From Bacteroidales bacterium (GTDB lineage Bacteria; Bacteroidota; Bacteroidia; Bacteroidales; UBA932), in the NCBI GenBank assembly GCA_017620335.1, contig JAFZQO010000002.1, forward strand, positions 1-64,000: 64,000 bases of DNA. Direction: 5' to 3'. The position numbers were made by a program, and so were the translations under genes. A model generated the notes under the pieces. That model made no database searches and was not told the origin of the DNA. It saw nothing but the letters and a program-made list of their open reading frames with translations. Of this stretch, positions 17,598 through 25,549 are shown piece by piece (position 1 is the stretch's first letter; every line of letters starts with the position of its first letter).

Positions 17598-18734
17598 TTG
17601 AAAATTGCCATACTGTCCAGTTTCTACCCTTATAGAGGGGGAATAGCTCAGTTTAACGCAAACCTTTTCGAAGAACTGGGCCGCCATCATGATGTCCGGG
17701 CCTTCAACTTCAAAAGACAGTATCCTGACCTCCTCTTCCCGGGAAAGACACAGTATGTGACACCGGACGACGAAGCCGTATCCATCGAGTCTGAAGCACT
17801 CCTGGATACGGCCTGTCCGTTCTCCTACGGGCGCACAGCGCGGGCAATCCGCGCCTGGGGCCCCGACATCCTCGTTATGCGTTACTGGATGTCCTGGTTC
17901 GGCCCGTCCCTCGGATATGTGGCACGCCACATGAAGGACGGCTGCAAGGTCATCGCCATCCTTGACAACGTAATACCCCATGAGCCCCGCTTCTTCGACA
18001 GGCCATTCACGAAGTATTTCCTGTCGGGATGCGACGGCTTCATCAGCATGTGCTCGGAGGTGGAGAAGGACCTGCTGTCCTTCGACACCAGGAAACCCCA
18101 CACGGTCATGCCGCACCCCCTCTACTCGCATTTCGGGGAGGCCATGCCCCGCGAGGAGGCCGAGAAGGCCCTTGGGCTGGAGCCCGGGAAGAAGAACCTC
18201 CTTTTCTTCGGGCTCATCCGCAAGTACAAGGGCCTGGACATACTCCTGAAGGCCTTCGACGGGCTCGACGACAGCTACCAGCTGATAATCGCGGGAGAAC
18301 CGTACGGTTCATTCGCGCCCTATCAGGCGCTGATCGACGCCAGCCCGGGAAAGGACCGCATCAAGGTCTTCCCCCAGTACATCAAGGACTCCGAGGTCAA
18401 GAAGTACTTTTCGGCGGCGGACGTGACTGTGCTCCCCTACCGGAGCGCCACCCAGAGCGGCATCAGCTCGGTTTCATACCACTTCGAGGTGCCCATGATA
18501 GTCACAGCCGTGGGAGGCCTCACGGAGACCATCGGCGAGAGAGGCACGGGGATTGTAGCGGAGGAGGTCAGCCCCGGGGCCATACGCCGGGAGATTGAGA
18601 ATTATTTCAGTGACGGCTGCGTCCGGAAGTACTGCGTGGAGCACATCCGGGAAGAGAAGAAGCGGCTCAGCTGGGCGAAGTTCGCGGACGACCTGCTGGA
18701 TTTCGCCGGAACCATAAAAAGGACGAAGATATGA
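17598..18734 (+). CDS. Family GT4-like glycosyltransferase
   Basis: GT-B fold glycosyltransferase of 378 residues. The N-terminus MKIAILSSFYPYRGGIAQFN has the glycine-rich acceptor-side loop of GT4 enzymes. The C-terminal donor domain shows NLLFFGLIRKYKGLDILLKAF, and the catalytic-site stretch is LPYRSATQSGISSVSY, with TAVGGLTE. The start appears to be TTG at 17598, 2 bp after the preceding stop; no ATG fits the family N-terminus. Its stop overlaps the next start (ATGA). Sugar and acceptor are unknown; envelope polysaccharide work is likely. Confidence 0.85.
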   Translation: MKIAILSSFYPYRGGIAQFNANLFEELGRHHDVRAFNFKRQYPDLLFPGKTQYVTPDDEAVSIESEALLDTACPFSYGRTARAIRAWGPDILVMRYWMSWFGPSLGYVARHMKDGCKVIAILDNVIPHEPRFFDRPFTKYFLSGCDGFISMCSEVEKDLLSFDTRKPHTVMPHPLYSHFGEAMPREEAEKALGLEPGKKNLLFFGLIRKYKGLDILLKAFDGLDDSYQLIIAGEPYGSFAPYQALIDASPGKDRIKVFPQYIKDSEVKKYFSAADVTVLPYRSATQSGISSVSYHFEVPMIVTAVGGLTETIGERGTGIVAEEVSPGAIRREIENYFSDGCVRKYCVEHIREEKKRLSWAKFADDLLDFAGTIKRTKI

Positions 18735-20470
18735 AAAGGATCGTCATGACCTTGCTGGCGGCGTGCATGCTCCTCGGAGCCGGCCTGCCAGCACGTGCCC
18801 AGGACACGGAATACAAGGCCACCCCCGTCACCATCTCCAGGGACAGGGTGCGCAAGGACGGCAAGCTGTACTACTCCCACGTGGTGCTGGAGAGGCAGAC
18901 GCTCTTCTCCATCGCCAAGGCCTATGGCGTCACGATCCAGGACATCTACGACTCCAATCCCACGCTTAACCTGGAGAAGGAGAGCCTGAAGACCTACCAG
19001 ATCCTGATGATACCCGTGGTGGACAAGCTGCCCGAGGCTGAAGAAGAGGCCGCCCCTGCAACCCAGGCCACGGCCCCGGTTCAGGCCCAGGTTCAGGCAA
19101 AGGCCGACAACACTTCCGTCGCCCCCTCCCCTCAGCCGGAAGACTATATCATCCACACCGTCAAATGGTACGAGGACCTTGGCTCCATCGCCAGGAAATA
19201 CGGCGTTTCCAAGGAGGCCATCATGCGCGCAAACGGCTTGACGTCACCCACCGTCTCGCGCAAGCAGAAACTCCGTATCCCTACCGGAGATACGGCTGAG
19301 ACCGAGGATGAGCTCCCGGCCGTCCAGGACACTCCGGAAGAGGCTCCCGTTGAGGAAGACAGGCCCAAGAGCATTTTCGAGACGATAGGTGAGGCCATCT
19401 CCGAAAAGGCGGACGAGTACCTTTACGTCGGCAAGAAAGACGTCACCGCTGCCCTCATCATGCCTTTCAACGCCCAGAAATCGCCCAGCGAGAACAATCT
19501 CGACTTCTACAGCGGAGTGCTCCTCGCGGCGTACGACCTCAAGGCAGAGGGCGTCAACGTGGACCTGAACGTCTATGACGCCGCAGGCGGCGTCAACGTC
19601 ACTGCGGACAAGCTCTCTTCCTGCGACATCGTCATCGGTCCCGTCTCCACCTCCGACCTCACCAGCACCATGAGGCTCTGTCCTTCCGGTACGACCGTCA
19701 TCTCCCCGCTCGAGCCCAAGGCCGTCGAGTTGGCCAGGATGTACAACAACCTCATCCAGGCCCCCAGCTCCGCGGAAAACCAGAGCGAGGACCTCATCGA
19801 CTGGCTGGCCGAGGATTTCCGTACAGGGGACAAGATCATACTGCTTACCGAGAAGAACGTGACGCTGACCTCCGCCGCAGGGATCATGGTAAGCAGGCTC
19901 CAGAATTCCGGCCTTCCTTATTCAACCATCAGCTACGGAGTGCTCGAGGGCAGGAACATCGCCTCCTCCATCGATGCTGCGGCATCTCAGGGAGGCACCA
20001 CCCGCCTCGTTGTCGCTTCCGAGAGCGAGGCCTTCGTCAGCGATGTGGTCCGTCACGCCAACCTCTTGGCGCTGAGAAACAACCGCAAGTCTGAAATAGT
20101 CCTCTACGGCCTGTCGAAGATACGTTCATTCGACACCATCGAGGTCGAAAGCCTGCACAACACCAACCTCCACGTAGCCATTTCCTACTTCGTCGACTAC
20201 GACTCACCCAAGGTCCAGAAGTTCCTGATGTCCTACCGCGCGCTCTTCAACACCGAGCCCGGCCCGTTCGCCTTCCAGGGCTATGACACCGCTTACAACT
20301 TCATCAAGATGTGCTCCAGGTACGGAAGGCGCTGGCCCGACAAGCTCGACGACGAGCCCATGCGCGGCCTTCAGTCCAACTTCAGCTTCGACCGCAGGGA
20401 CTCCCACGTCAACAAGGCCGTAAGACGCGTCGTCTACGGTCCGGATTTCACCATAAGGCTTGTAAACTAG
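18731..20470 (+). CDS. Secreted LysM protein with type 1 periplasmic-binding fold
   Basis: A 579-residue exported protein (signal peptide ending LPARAQ). Two LysM domains lie at about residues 46-95 (YYSHVVLERQTLFSIAKAY) and 137-183 (YIIHTVKWYEDLGSIARKY), separated by an Ala/Gln/Glu-rich linker. From about residue 235 the rest resembles the receptor-family periplasmic-binding fold (TAALIMPFNAQKSP, SCDIVIGPVSTSDL). This combination is common in Bacteroidales but its job is not known; binding to peptidoglycan is expected from LysM. It overlaps the glycosyltransferase by 4 nt and its TAG stop shares CTAG with recN. Confidence 0.8.
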   Translation: MKRIVMTLLAACMLLGAGLPARAQDTEYKATPVTISRDRVRKDGKLYYSHVVLERQTLFSIAKAYGVTIQDIYDSNPTLNLEKESLKTYQILMIPVVDKLPEAEEEAAPATQATAPVQAQVQAKADNTSVAPSPQPEDYIIHTVKWYEDLGSIARKYGVSKEAIMRANGLTSPTVSRKQKLRIPTGDTAETEDELPAVQDTPEEAPVEEDRPKSIFETIGEAISEKADEYLYVGKKDVTAALIMPFNAQKSPSENNLDFYSGVLLAAYDLKAEGVNVDLNVYDAAGGVNVTADKLSSCDIVIGPVSTSDLTSTMRLCPSGTTVISPLEPKAVELARMYNNLIQAPSSAENQSEDLIDWLAEDFRTGDKIILLTEKNVTLTSAAGIMVSRLQNSGLPYSTISYGVLEGRNIASSIDAAASQGGTTRLVVASESEAFVSDVVRHANLLALRNNRKSEIVLYGLSKIRSFDTIEVESLHNTNLHVAISYFVDYDSPKVQKFLMSYRALFNTEPGPFAFQGYDTAYNFIKMCSRYGRRWPDKLDDEPMRGLQSNFSFDRRDSHVNKAVRRVVYGPDFTIRLVN

Positions 20471-22122
20471 CCCAGAAGGGCTTTCGCATTGGCGATGGCG
20501 GCGTCGGTTACTACGCTGCCGCTGAGCATGCGCGCGAGTTCCAGGACGCGTCCGCCGGCGTCGAGCGCCTCGATGGACGAAACCGTCCTGCCGCCGGGAC
20601 CGGCGGATTTCGTGACGAGATAATGGGCGTCGCCCTTGGCCGCCACCTGCGGCAGATGCGTGATGGCGAAGACCTGCATGTCCCGTCCCATGTCGCATAT
20701 CATCGAACCCATCCTGTCGGCGGCGCTGCCGGAAACTCCGGAGTCGATCTCGTCGAAGATGAGGGTGGGCATCTCCATGTACCTGGCCATCATGGCCTTT
20801 AGGCTGAGCATGATACGGGAAAGCTCGCCGCCGGAGGCGCACCTGGCGAGATCCACGGGGTCACGGCCGTCGGCGGAGAACAGGAACTGTACGAAGTCCG
20901 TGCCGGAAGGACCGGCGGGAGTCTCCGAAAAAGAGACCGCGAAAACGGCGCGGTCGAGCTCCAGGAAACGGAGCGACTGCATGATGGCTTCGGAGAATGG
21001 GGATGCGGCGCGGACGCGCGCCCCGTGCAGCTCCGCTGCGAGGGCGCCCAGGCGCGCCGCCGCATCCGCGGCTCCGCGCTCAAGTTCCTGCCTGCGCATC
21101 TCCAGGGAATCGGTGTCGAAAAGGGCTTCGGAGTAGCGGTCGCGCTCCGCGATGAGCTCAGCCACAGTCCTGCACGAATGCGACTTCAGCAGCCCGTAGA
21201 GGGTTGAAAGCCGGTCCTCGACAGCCTGAAGGCGTTCGGTGGACACCTCCATGCGGGAATTGATGGCCGACACCTCGCCGGCTATGTCCACCAGTTCGAT
21301 GCGCGCCGAGGCGAGACGCTCGGATAGGCCTGCCGTCTCCGGAAGGTAGCGTGAAAGCTTCGAAAGGATACCGGCGCTCCTTCTCAGTCCGCTGTCAGGG
21401 GACGGGATATCGTCCGTCGGATTGAAGAAGCCCTCCACCTCGCACAGGCTCTCCTTAATCTCTTCCGCATTGGCGAGCCGCCGCTGCTCGGCCTCGAGCT
21501 CCTCGAGCTCTCCGTCCCGCAGCGCCGCGGCCTCCAGCCGGCGGAAACGAGCCTCGTTGTAATCCCTCTCGGAATTCAGACGCTCCAGGCGGTCCGTCAG
21601 TGCAGAAAGCTCCGAGCGTAGGCTGCGCAGTGCGTCGTATTCCTTGCGGTATGCGTCAAGCAGTGCGCCGTCGCCGGCGTACAGGTCCAGCACGGAGAGC
21701 TGGAACTGCCTGTCGGCCAGAGCGAGGTTCTGATGCTGGGAATGGATGTCGACGAGCCTGGAAGATATGGCCGTCAGCAGCGGGAGGTTGACCGGGCAGT
21801 CGTTGACGAAGGCCCTGGAACGGCCGGAGCGGTTCACCACGCGCCTTATCGTCAACTCCCCGCCCTCGAGGTCGTTCTCATCCAGGATGCGATTCAATTC
21901 CTCATCGCCGGAGGCTTCGAACACTCCCTCAACCACGCAGGAATCGGCCCCGTCGGCGATCGCGGCGGCATCGGCCTTCGCGCCCATGAGCAGCGACAGG
22001 GCACCCAGCAGGATGGACTTTCCGGCTCCGGTCTGCCCCGTAATAATGATCAGACCCTCCGGGAAATCAATCTCCAGAGAGTCTATCAATACGTAATTCC
22101 TGACGCTGAGGGCCTTGAGCAT
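20467..22122 (-). CDS. recN: DNA repair protein RecN
   Basis: SMC-like ATPase for double-strand break repair, 551 residues. The Walker A site is GQTGAGKSILLGALSLL. Two coiled-coil stretches flank a hinge, and the C-terminal half has the signature CASGGELSRIMLSLKAM and Walker B LIFDEIDSGVSG, followed by the H-loop AITHLPQVAA. All motifs are intact. It is the last gene of trxB-bamD-rpoZ-recN, and meets the LysM gene at a shared CTAG. Confidence 0.95.
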   Translation of the reverse strand: MLKALSVRNYVLIDSLEIDFPEGLIIITGQTGAGKSILLGALSLLMGAKADAAAIADGADSCVVEGVFEASGDEELNRILDENDLEGGELTIRRVVNRSGRSRAFVNDCPVNLPLLTAISSRLVDIHSQHQNLALADRQFQLSVLDLYAGDGALLDAYRKEYDALRSLRSELSALTDRLERLNSERDYNEARFRRLEAAALRDGELEELEAEQRRLANAEEIKESLCEVEGFFNPTDDIPSPDSGLRRSAGILSKLSRYLPETAGLSERLASARIELVDIAGEVSAINSRMEVSTERLQAVEDRLSTLYGLLKSHSCRTVAELIAERDRYSEALFDTDSLEMRRQELERGAADAAARLGALAAELHGARVRAASPFSEAIMQSLRFLELDRAVFAVSFSETPAGPSGTDFVQFLFSADGRDPVDLARCASGGELSRIMLSLKAMMARYMEMPTLIFDEIDSGVSGSAADRMGSMICDMGRDMQVFAITHLPQVAAKGDAHYLVTKSAGPGGRTVSSIEALDAGGRVLELARMLSGSVVTDAAIANAKALLG

Positions 22123-22127
22123 AGGGG

Positions 22128-22451
22128 TTAATCCTCCTGCTTGGCCTTCCTGTAGAAGAGTTCGTCATTCTCGAACTCGGCGATGGCCACCAGGTCCGGC
22201 TTGGGCTGCCTCTCGTAGTACTTGGATATCTCTATCTGCTCCTTGTTCTCGAAAACTTCCTCCATGGTGTCGCGCTCGTTCTTGAAATCCTCGAGCTTCT
22301 TGTTGAGCTCCTTCTTCTCGGCGAGGGCGATCTGGTTGGCGCGCTTGTAGAGGATGACCACGGACTCGTAGATGTTGCCGGTCGGGGCGGCCAGTTCCTT
22401 CACGTCGCGTGTAATGGTGTTGGTGGGGACTTTCTTTGTCTTGTTTTCCAT
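22128..22451 (-). CDS. rpoZ: RNA polymerase omega subunit, Bacteroidota type
   Basis: A 107-residue small RNA polymerase subunit (omega/Rpb6-like). The blocks TNTITRDVKELAAPTGNIYESV and LYKRANQIALAEKKEL (core shown) and VFENKEQIEISKYYERQPKP match the Bacteroidota omega family, which is longer than in Proteobacteria. I chose the ATG at 22451 because the longer frame from 22517 would overlap bamD and pass through a hairpin. Only 5 bp separate it from recN. Confidence 0.88.
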   Translation of the reverse strand: MENKTKKVPTNTITRDVKELAAPTGNIYESVVILYKRANQIALAEKKELNKKLEDFKNERDTMEEVFENKEQIEISKYYERQPKPDLVAIAEFENDELFYRKAKQED

Positions 22452-22484
22452 ATCTCTTATTCTTTCTTTCAAATTGAATACCCC

Positions 22485-22498
22485 CGGCTCCCGCCGGA
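22485..22498 (-). other. Small GC-rich hairpin between bamD and rpoZ
   Basis: CCGGC/GCCGG with a 4-nt loop lies directly after the bamD stop on the minus strand. A near -7 box (TCAATTTG, one mismatch) follows it, before the rpoZ start. It may be an attenuator that sets rpoZ and recN expression apart from bamD. No T-tract. Confidence 0.35.
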
Positions 22499-22506
22499 AA
22501 GTTTCA

Positions 22507-23367
22507 TTATTTTTCAATCTCGTCCCCGTTCTCCTCCTCCGGGGTCATGCCGGGGATGACGGAATTGCGGCCGAGTATCCTCTGCACGCGCCTGTAGAGG
22601 CCGTCCAGCTCGCGGCGATATTCCGACTCCGGATACTCGCCTACGAAATTGAGGTAGTCGTCCACGAAGACGAGGTAACGCTCCTTCTGTTTCTCCTGGA
22701 CACTCATTGATGCGTACTTGTACGAGGACATGGCGATATAGTAGAGGATGTCCTCGCGGTAGATGTTTTCGGAATCGTCCTTCAGCACGTTCTTGAGGGC
22801 GACTGACGCGGCCTGGTAGTCCTCCATCTTGTAATAGAGGCGGGCGTTCTCATAGGCCTTGCGGTCAAGCCTGCCGTCGAGCTCCGAAAGCATGTTGTCG
22901 CAGAGGGTGTGGTAAGGCGTGTCGGGATTCTCCGTAAGGTACTGGCGTATGGCCTCGATGGCGGTATTCGTGGGCTTCTGGTCCAGCTCGTAGCGCAGGG
23001 TCTGGCGGAACAGGCAGTCGATGCGGAAGAATCCGGCGTCCGGGGCGAAGGGGCTCAGGGGATACATCGCCACGAAGTTGGTGAAATTGGTCTCGGCGGT
23101 ATAGTAATCGCGGTAGCGGTAGTTGCTGAGACCCCAGTAATACTGCACGGTATCGGCCTTATCTGTACCTGAGGTAAGGGGAGAGAGCGACTCGAACAGC
23201 TGCGCGGAACGCAGATACTTGCCCTGGTTGAAATAGTCGAATGCCGCGGCGTACTTGGCGTCCACGTCGTTGCCCTCGAGGAGCACTTCGTACTCGGACT
23301 TGCAGGCGAGGGCGGCGAAGGCGGCCAGCAGCAGCGCAACGATAATCTTCGTATGTTTCATCATCAT
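22507..23367 (-). CDS. bamD: Outer-membrane assembly lipoprotein BamD
   Basis: Tetratricopeptide-like lipoprotein partner of BamA, 286 residues. The signal peptide ends in the lipobox AALAC, so the mature protein starts with lipidated Cys. Helical repeat pairs cover most of the rest (YAAAFDYFNQGKYLRSAQLFE, here as its core motif; YYWGLSNYRYRDYYTAETNF). Three consecutive ATG codons occur at the start (23367, 23364, 23361); any could be used. It follows trxB by 3 bp and is co-directional with rpoZ and recN. Confidence 0.92.
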   Translation of the reverse strand: MMMKHTKIIVALLLAAFAALACKSEYEVLLEGNDVDAKYAAAFDYFNQGKYLRSAQLFESLSPLTSGTDKADTVQYYWGLSNYRYRDYYTAETNFTNFVAMYPLSPFAPDAGFFRIDCLFRQTLRYELDQKPTNTAIEAIRQYLTENPDTPYHTLCDNMLSELDGRLDRKAYENARLYYKMEDYQAASVALKNVLKDDSENIYREDILYYIAMSSYKYASMSVQEKQKERYLVFVDDYLNFVGEYPESEYRRELDGLYRRVQRILGRNSVIPGMTPEEENGDEIEK

Positions 23368-23370
23368 CTT

Positions 23371-24294
23371 TTATAATCCCAACAAAAACTTTTCGGCGTC
23401 CAGCGCGGCCCGGCATCCCGAGGCCGCCGCGTTTACTGCCTGGCGGTACGTGGGGTCCTGCACGTCTCCAGCGGCGAAAACTCCCTCGACGCTCGTGCGC
23501 GAAGACTTGCCGTCGGTCACGATGTACCCGAGCGCGTCGGTCTCCACCCAATCCTTGAAGAGGTCGGAATTGGGATGGTGGCCAATCGCCAGGAAGAAGC
23601 CGTCGATGTCGATATCAAAAACAGTACCATCCTTCCTCAGGAGCCTGGCTCCGGTGACGCCGAATTCGTCCCCGAGCACCTCCTGCGTGTTGCAGTTCCA
23701 CAGGACCTCGATGTTCGGGGTGTCCGCGACGCGCTGCTGCATGGCCTTGGAGGCCCTCAGCACGTCCCTGCGGACTATCATGTACACCTTGCGGCAGAGG
23801 CCTGCAAGGTAGGTGGCCTCCTCGCAGGCGGTGTCGCCGCCGCCCACCACGGCGACGTCCTTCTTCCTATAGAAGAAGCCGTCGCAGGTGGCGCAGGCCG
23901 ACACGCCCATGCCGCGGAACTTGCGTTCGGAAGGCAGCCCCAGGTACTTCGCCGCGGCTCCGGTGGCGATGATCACGGCCTCGGCCTCAAGTTCGCCGCC
24001 GTCGTCCAGCGTGAGGCGGAAAGGCCTCGCCGACAGGTCGGCCTTCACAACGGTTCCGCGCCGGATGTCGGCGCCTAGGCGTGCGGCCTGGCCGCGCATG
24101 GCGTCCATCAGCTGGTTGGCATCAACTCCGTCGGTGAAACCGGGATAGTTCTCGACGACCGTGGTGGTGGTGAGCTGACCGCCCGGCTCCATGCCCTCGT
24201 AGAGGACCGGGGAGAGAGCGGCGCGCGAAGCGTAGATGGCGGCGGTATAACCCGCAGGGCCGCCGCCTATTATGAGGAGCCTGACTTTTTCCAT
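23371..24294 (-). CDS. trxB: Thioredoxin reductase
   Basis: FAD- and NADPH-dependent reductase, 307 residues, the size of the bacterial low-molecular-weight class. The FAD site is LLIIGGGPAGYTAAIYASRA, the redox-active pair is CATC within SACATCDGFFYRKKD, and the NADPH Rossmann motif is VAVVGGGDTACEEA. The FAD-binding end motif VFAAGDVQDP is intact. It is the first gene of the operon and is divergent from a Fur/PerR-family regulator. The shared region holds a Per-box-like operator over its promoter, so induction by oxidative stress is plausible. Confidence 0.96.
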   Translation of the reverse strand: MEKVRLLIIGGGPAGYTAAIYASRAALSPVLYEGMEPGGQLTTTTVVENYPGFTDGVDANQLMDAMRGQAARLGADIRRGTVVKADLSARPFRLTLDDGGELEAEAVIIATGAAAKYLGLPSERKFRGMGVSACATCDGFFYRKKDVAVVGGGDTACEEATYLAGLCRKVYMIVRRDVLRASKAMQQRVADTPNIEVLWNCNTQEVLGDEFGVTGARLLRKDGTVFDIDIDGFFLAIGHHPNSDLFKDWVETDALGYIVTDGKSSRTSVEGVFAAGDVQDPTYRQAVNAAASGCRAALDAEKFLLGL

Positions 24295-24314
24295 TTCGCA
24301 GTTTTAACGGATTG

Positions 24315-24322
24315 CAAATATA
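24315..24322 (-). promoter_or_regulatory. -7 box for trxB
   Basis: TATATTTG on the minus strand fits TAnnTTTG exactly and lies 20 bp before trxB. It overlaps the left half of the Per-box-like repeat. Confidence 0.6.
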
Positions 24323-24332
24323 ATCATTATTT
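24318..24332. promoter_or_regulatory. Per-box-like operator between trxB and the Fur-family gene
   Basis: ATATAATCATTATTT contains a perfect inverted repeat ATAAT-C-ATTAT (24320-24330). It matches 12 of 14 fixed positions of the Bacillus Per-box consensus TTATAATnATTATAA. It covers the trxB -7 box and lies just before the -7 box of the regulator, so a bound repressor could control both. Confidence 0.55.
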
Positions 24333-24336
24333 TTTA

Positions 24337-24344
24337 TAACTTTG
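24337..24344 (+). promoter_or_regulatory. -7 box for the Fur/PerR-family gene
   Basis: TAACTTTG fits TAnnTTTG; the ATG is 21 bp further down. ATTG lies about 22 bp upstream. Confidence 0.55.
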
Positions 24345-24364
24345 TAAATCAGATTATCAGGATT

Positions 24365-24826
24365 ATGAACGCGCAGACCAGGGATCCTTCCGCAATGGAC
24401 CGCTTCAAATCGGTCCTGAAACGCCACAGGCTCAAGGCCACTCCCCAGCGGCTTGCGGTGCACGAGGCGATGCTCGACCTCGGGCACGCCAGCGCCGACC
24501 AGGTGGGCGAATGGATCGCCGCACGCAGCGACACCCGCGTCACTCCCGCGTCCGTGTACAACATCCTGACCCAGATGACCCTTCTCGGCGTCTATGTACA
24601 CCGCTTCAGCGCCAACAACAAGATGTACTTCGACGTCAACACCTTCCGCCACGTCCACCTTTACGACACCGTCAACAACGACTACAAGGACGTCATGGAC
24701 GAGGAGCTCCTGGAAATGGTCGAGTCAAGGATCAGGGGGAAGCGTTACCGCGGATACAAGGTGGACGGCGTGGACATCCAGATAATCTGTCATCCCACAA
24801 CCAGAAAAAGCACATTGTCAAGATGA
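24365..24826 (+). CDS. Fur-family transcriptional regulator, PerR-like by context
   Basis: A 153-residue winged-helix regulator. The DNA-binding half has HRLKATPQRLAVHEAMLD, and VTPASVYNILTQMTLLG is the recognition helix. The regulatory metal site is kept in part as FRHVHLYD (His-x-His). The C-terminal CxxC structural zinc pairs of Fur and PerR are absent; only one Cys (IICH) is near the end. Divergence from trxB and the Per-box-like site favour a peroxide or redox sensor over an iron regulator, but this is inference. Its stop overlaps the next start by 4 nt. Confidence 0.85.
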   Translation: MNAQTRDPSAMDRFKSVLKRHRLKATPQRLAVHEAMLDLGHASADQVGEWIAARSDTRVTPASVYNILTQMTLLGVYVHRFSANNKMYFDVNTFRHVHLYDTVNNDYKDVMDEELLEMVESRIRGKRYRGYKVDGVDIQIICHPTTRKSTLSR

Positions 24827-25530
24827 AACGCACATTTATCAAAGGTCTTGTCCTAGCCGCCTTCGCGGCCGTCCTCGCATCATGTTTCCCGGACTACGAG
24901 TACATGTATACGGAAACCGGCATGTGCACGCTCCTGTCCCCCACCAAGCTTCAGAACGACAACGGAGACATTTACTACATAACCCAGAACAATTCCGGCG
25001 GCAACATCCCCGACACGCTCAAGCGCGTCATGGTCCGCTGCGACGTCATGACCGCCGTTGAAGGCAAGTCCAACGAATACAACGTCCGGCTTGTGGAGTT
25101 CTCCGGAGCCTTTACCCAGGCCCCGGTCCTCAGGAGCGCCATGAACCCGGAAGCGGTCGGAGACAACGGAATCAACGTCAGCCAGGCCTGGGTTTCCGGC
25201 GGATACTTCAACGCCTTCGTCAGCATTCCCATGCTGAACCCGCCCAAAGCGGACCATGAAATAAACATCGTTTTCGACGACATCCGGAGCAATTCCGACA
25301 CCCTCTATTTCGAGATGCGCCACAACGCCCACAACGAATGTCCCGAGAACCATGACATTTCCCTTAACGACTTCGTCTTCGCCGGGACCTACATGTCCTT
25401 CCCCCTCGACGGCATCCTTCAGCAAGGCGCGCATCCCGTATGCCACCTCGAGTGGGACTGGTACGACGGTGACGAGTATTCCTTCTCGTCTGACAAGGTC
25501 AGGCGTTCCGGCAACGTAACCGTACAGTAA
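24823..25530 (+). CDS. NigD-like lipoprotein
   Basis: A 235-residue lipoprotein: signal peptide, lipobox LASC, then a mature part with acidic and aromatic residues (FPDYEYMYTETG). The arrangement of an N-terminal OB-like strand region (MCTLLSPTKLQNDNGDIYY, given as a core) and a C-terminal beta-rich part (FNAFVSIPML, EINIVFDD) resembles the NigD family found almost only in Bacteroidales. No function is known for these proteins. It overlaps the regulator gene by 4 nt, so the regulator may control it as well. Confidence 0.6.
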   Translation: MKRTFIKGLVLAAFAAVLASCFPDYEYMYTETGMCTLLSPTKLQNDNGDIYYITQNNSGGNIPDTLKRVMVRCDVMTAVEGKSNEYNVRLVEFSGAFTQAPVLRSAMNPEAVGDNGINVSQAWVSGGYFNAFVSIPMLNPPKADHEINIVFDDIRSNSDTLYFEMRHNAHNECPENHDISLNDFVFAGTYMSFPLDGILQQGAHPVCHLEWDWYDGDEYSFSSDKVRRSGNVTVQ

Positions 25531-25549
25531 GCAACCTAACTTATAAGCT

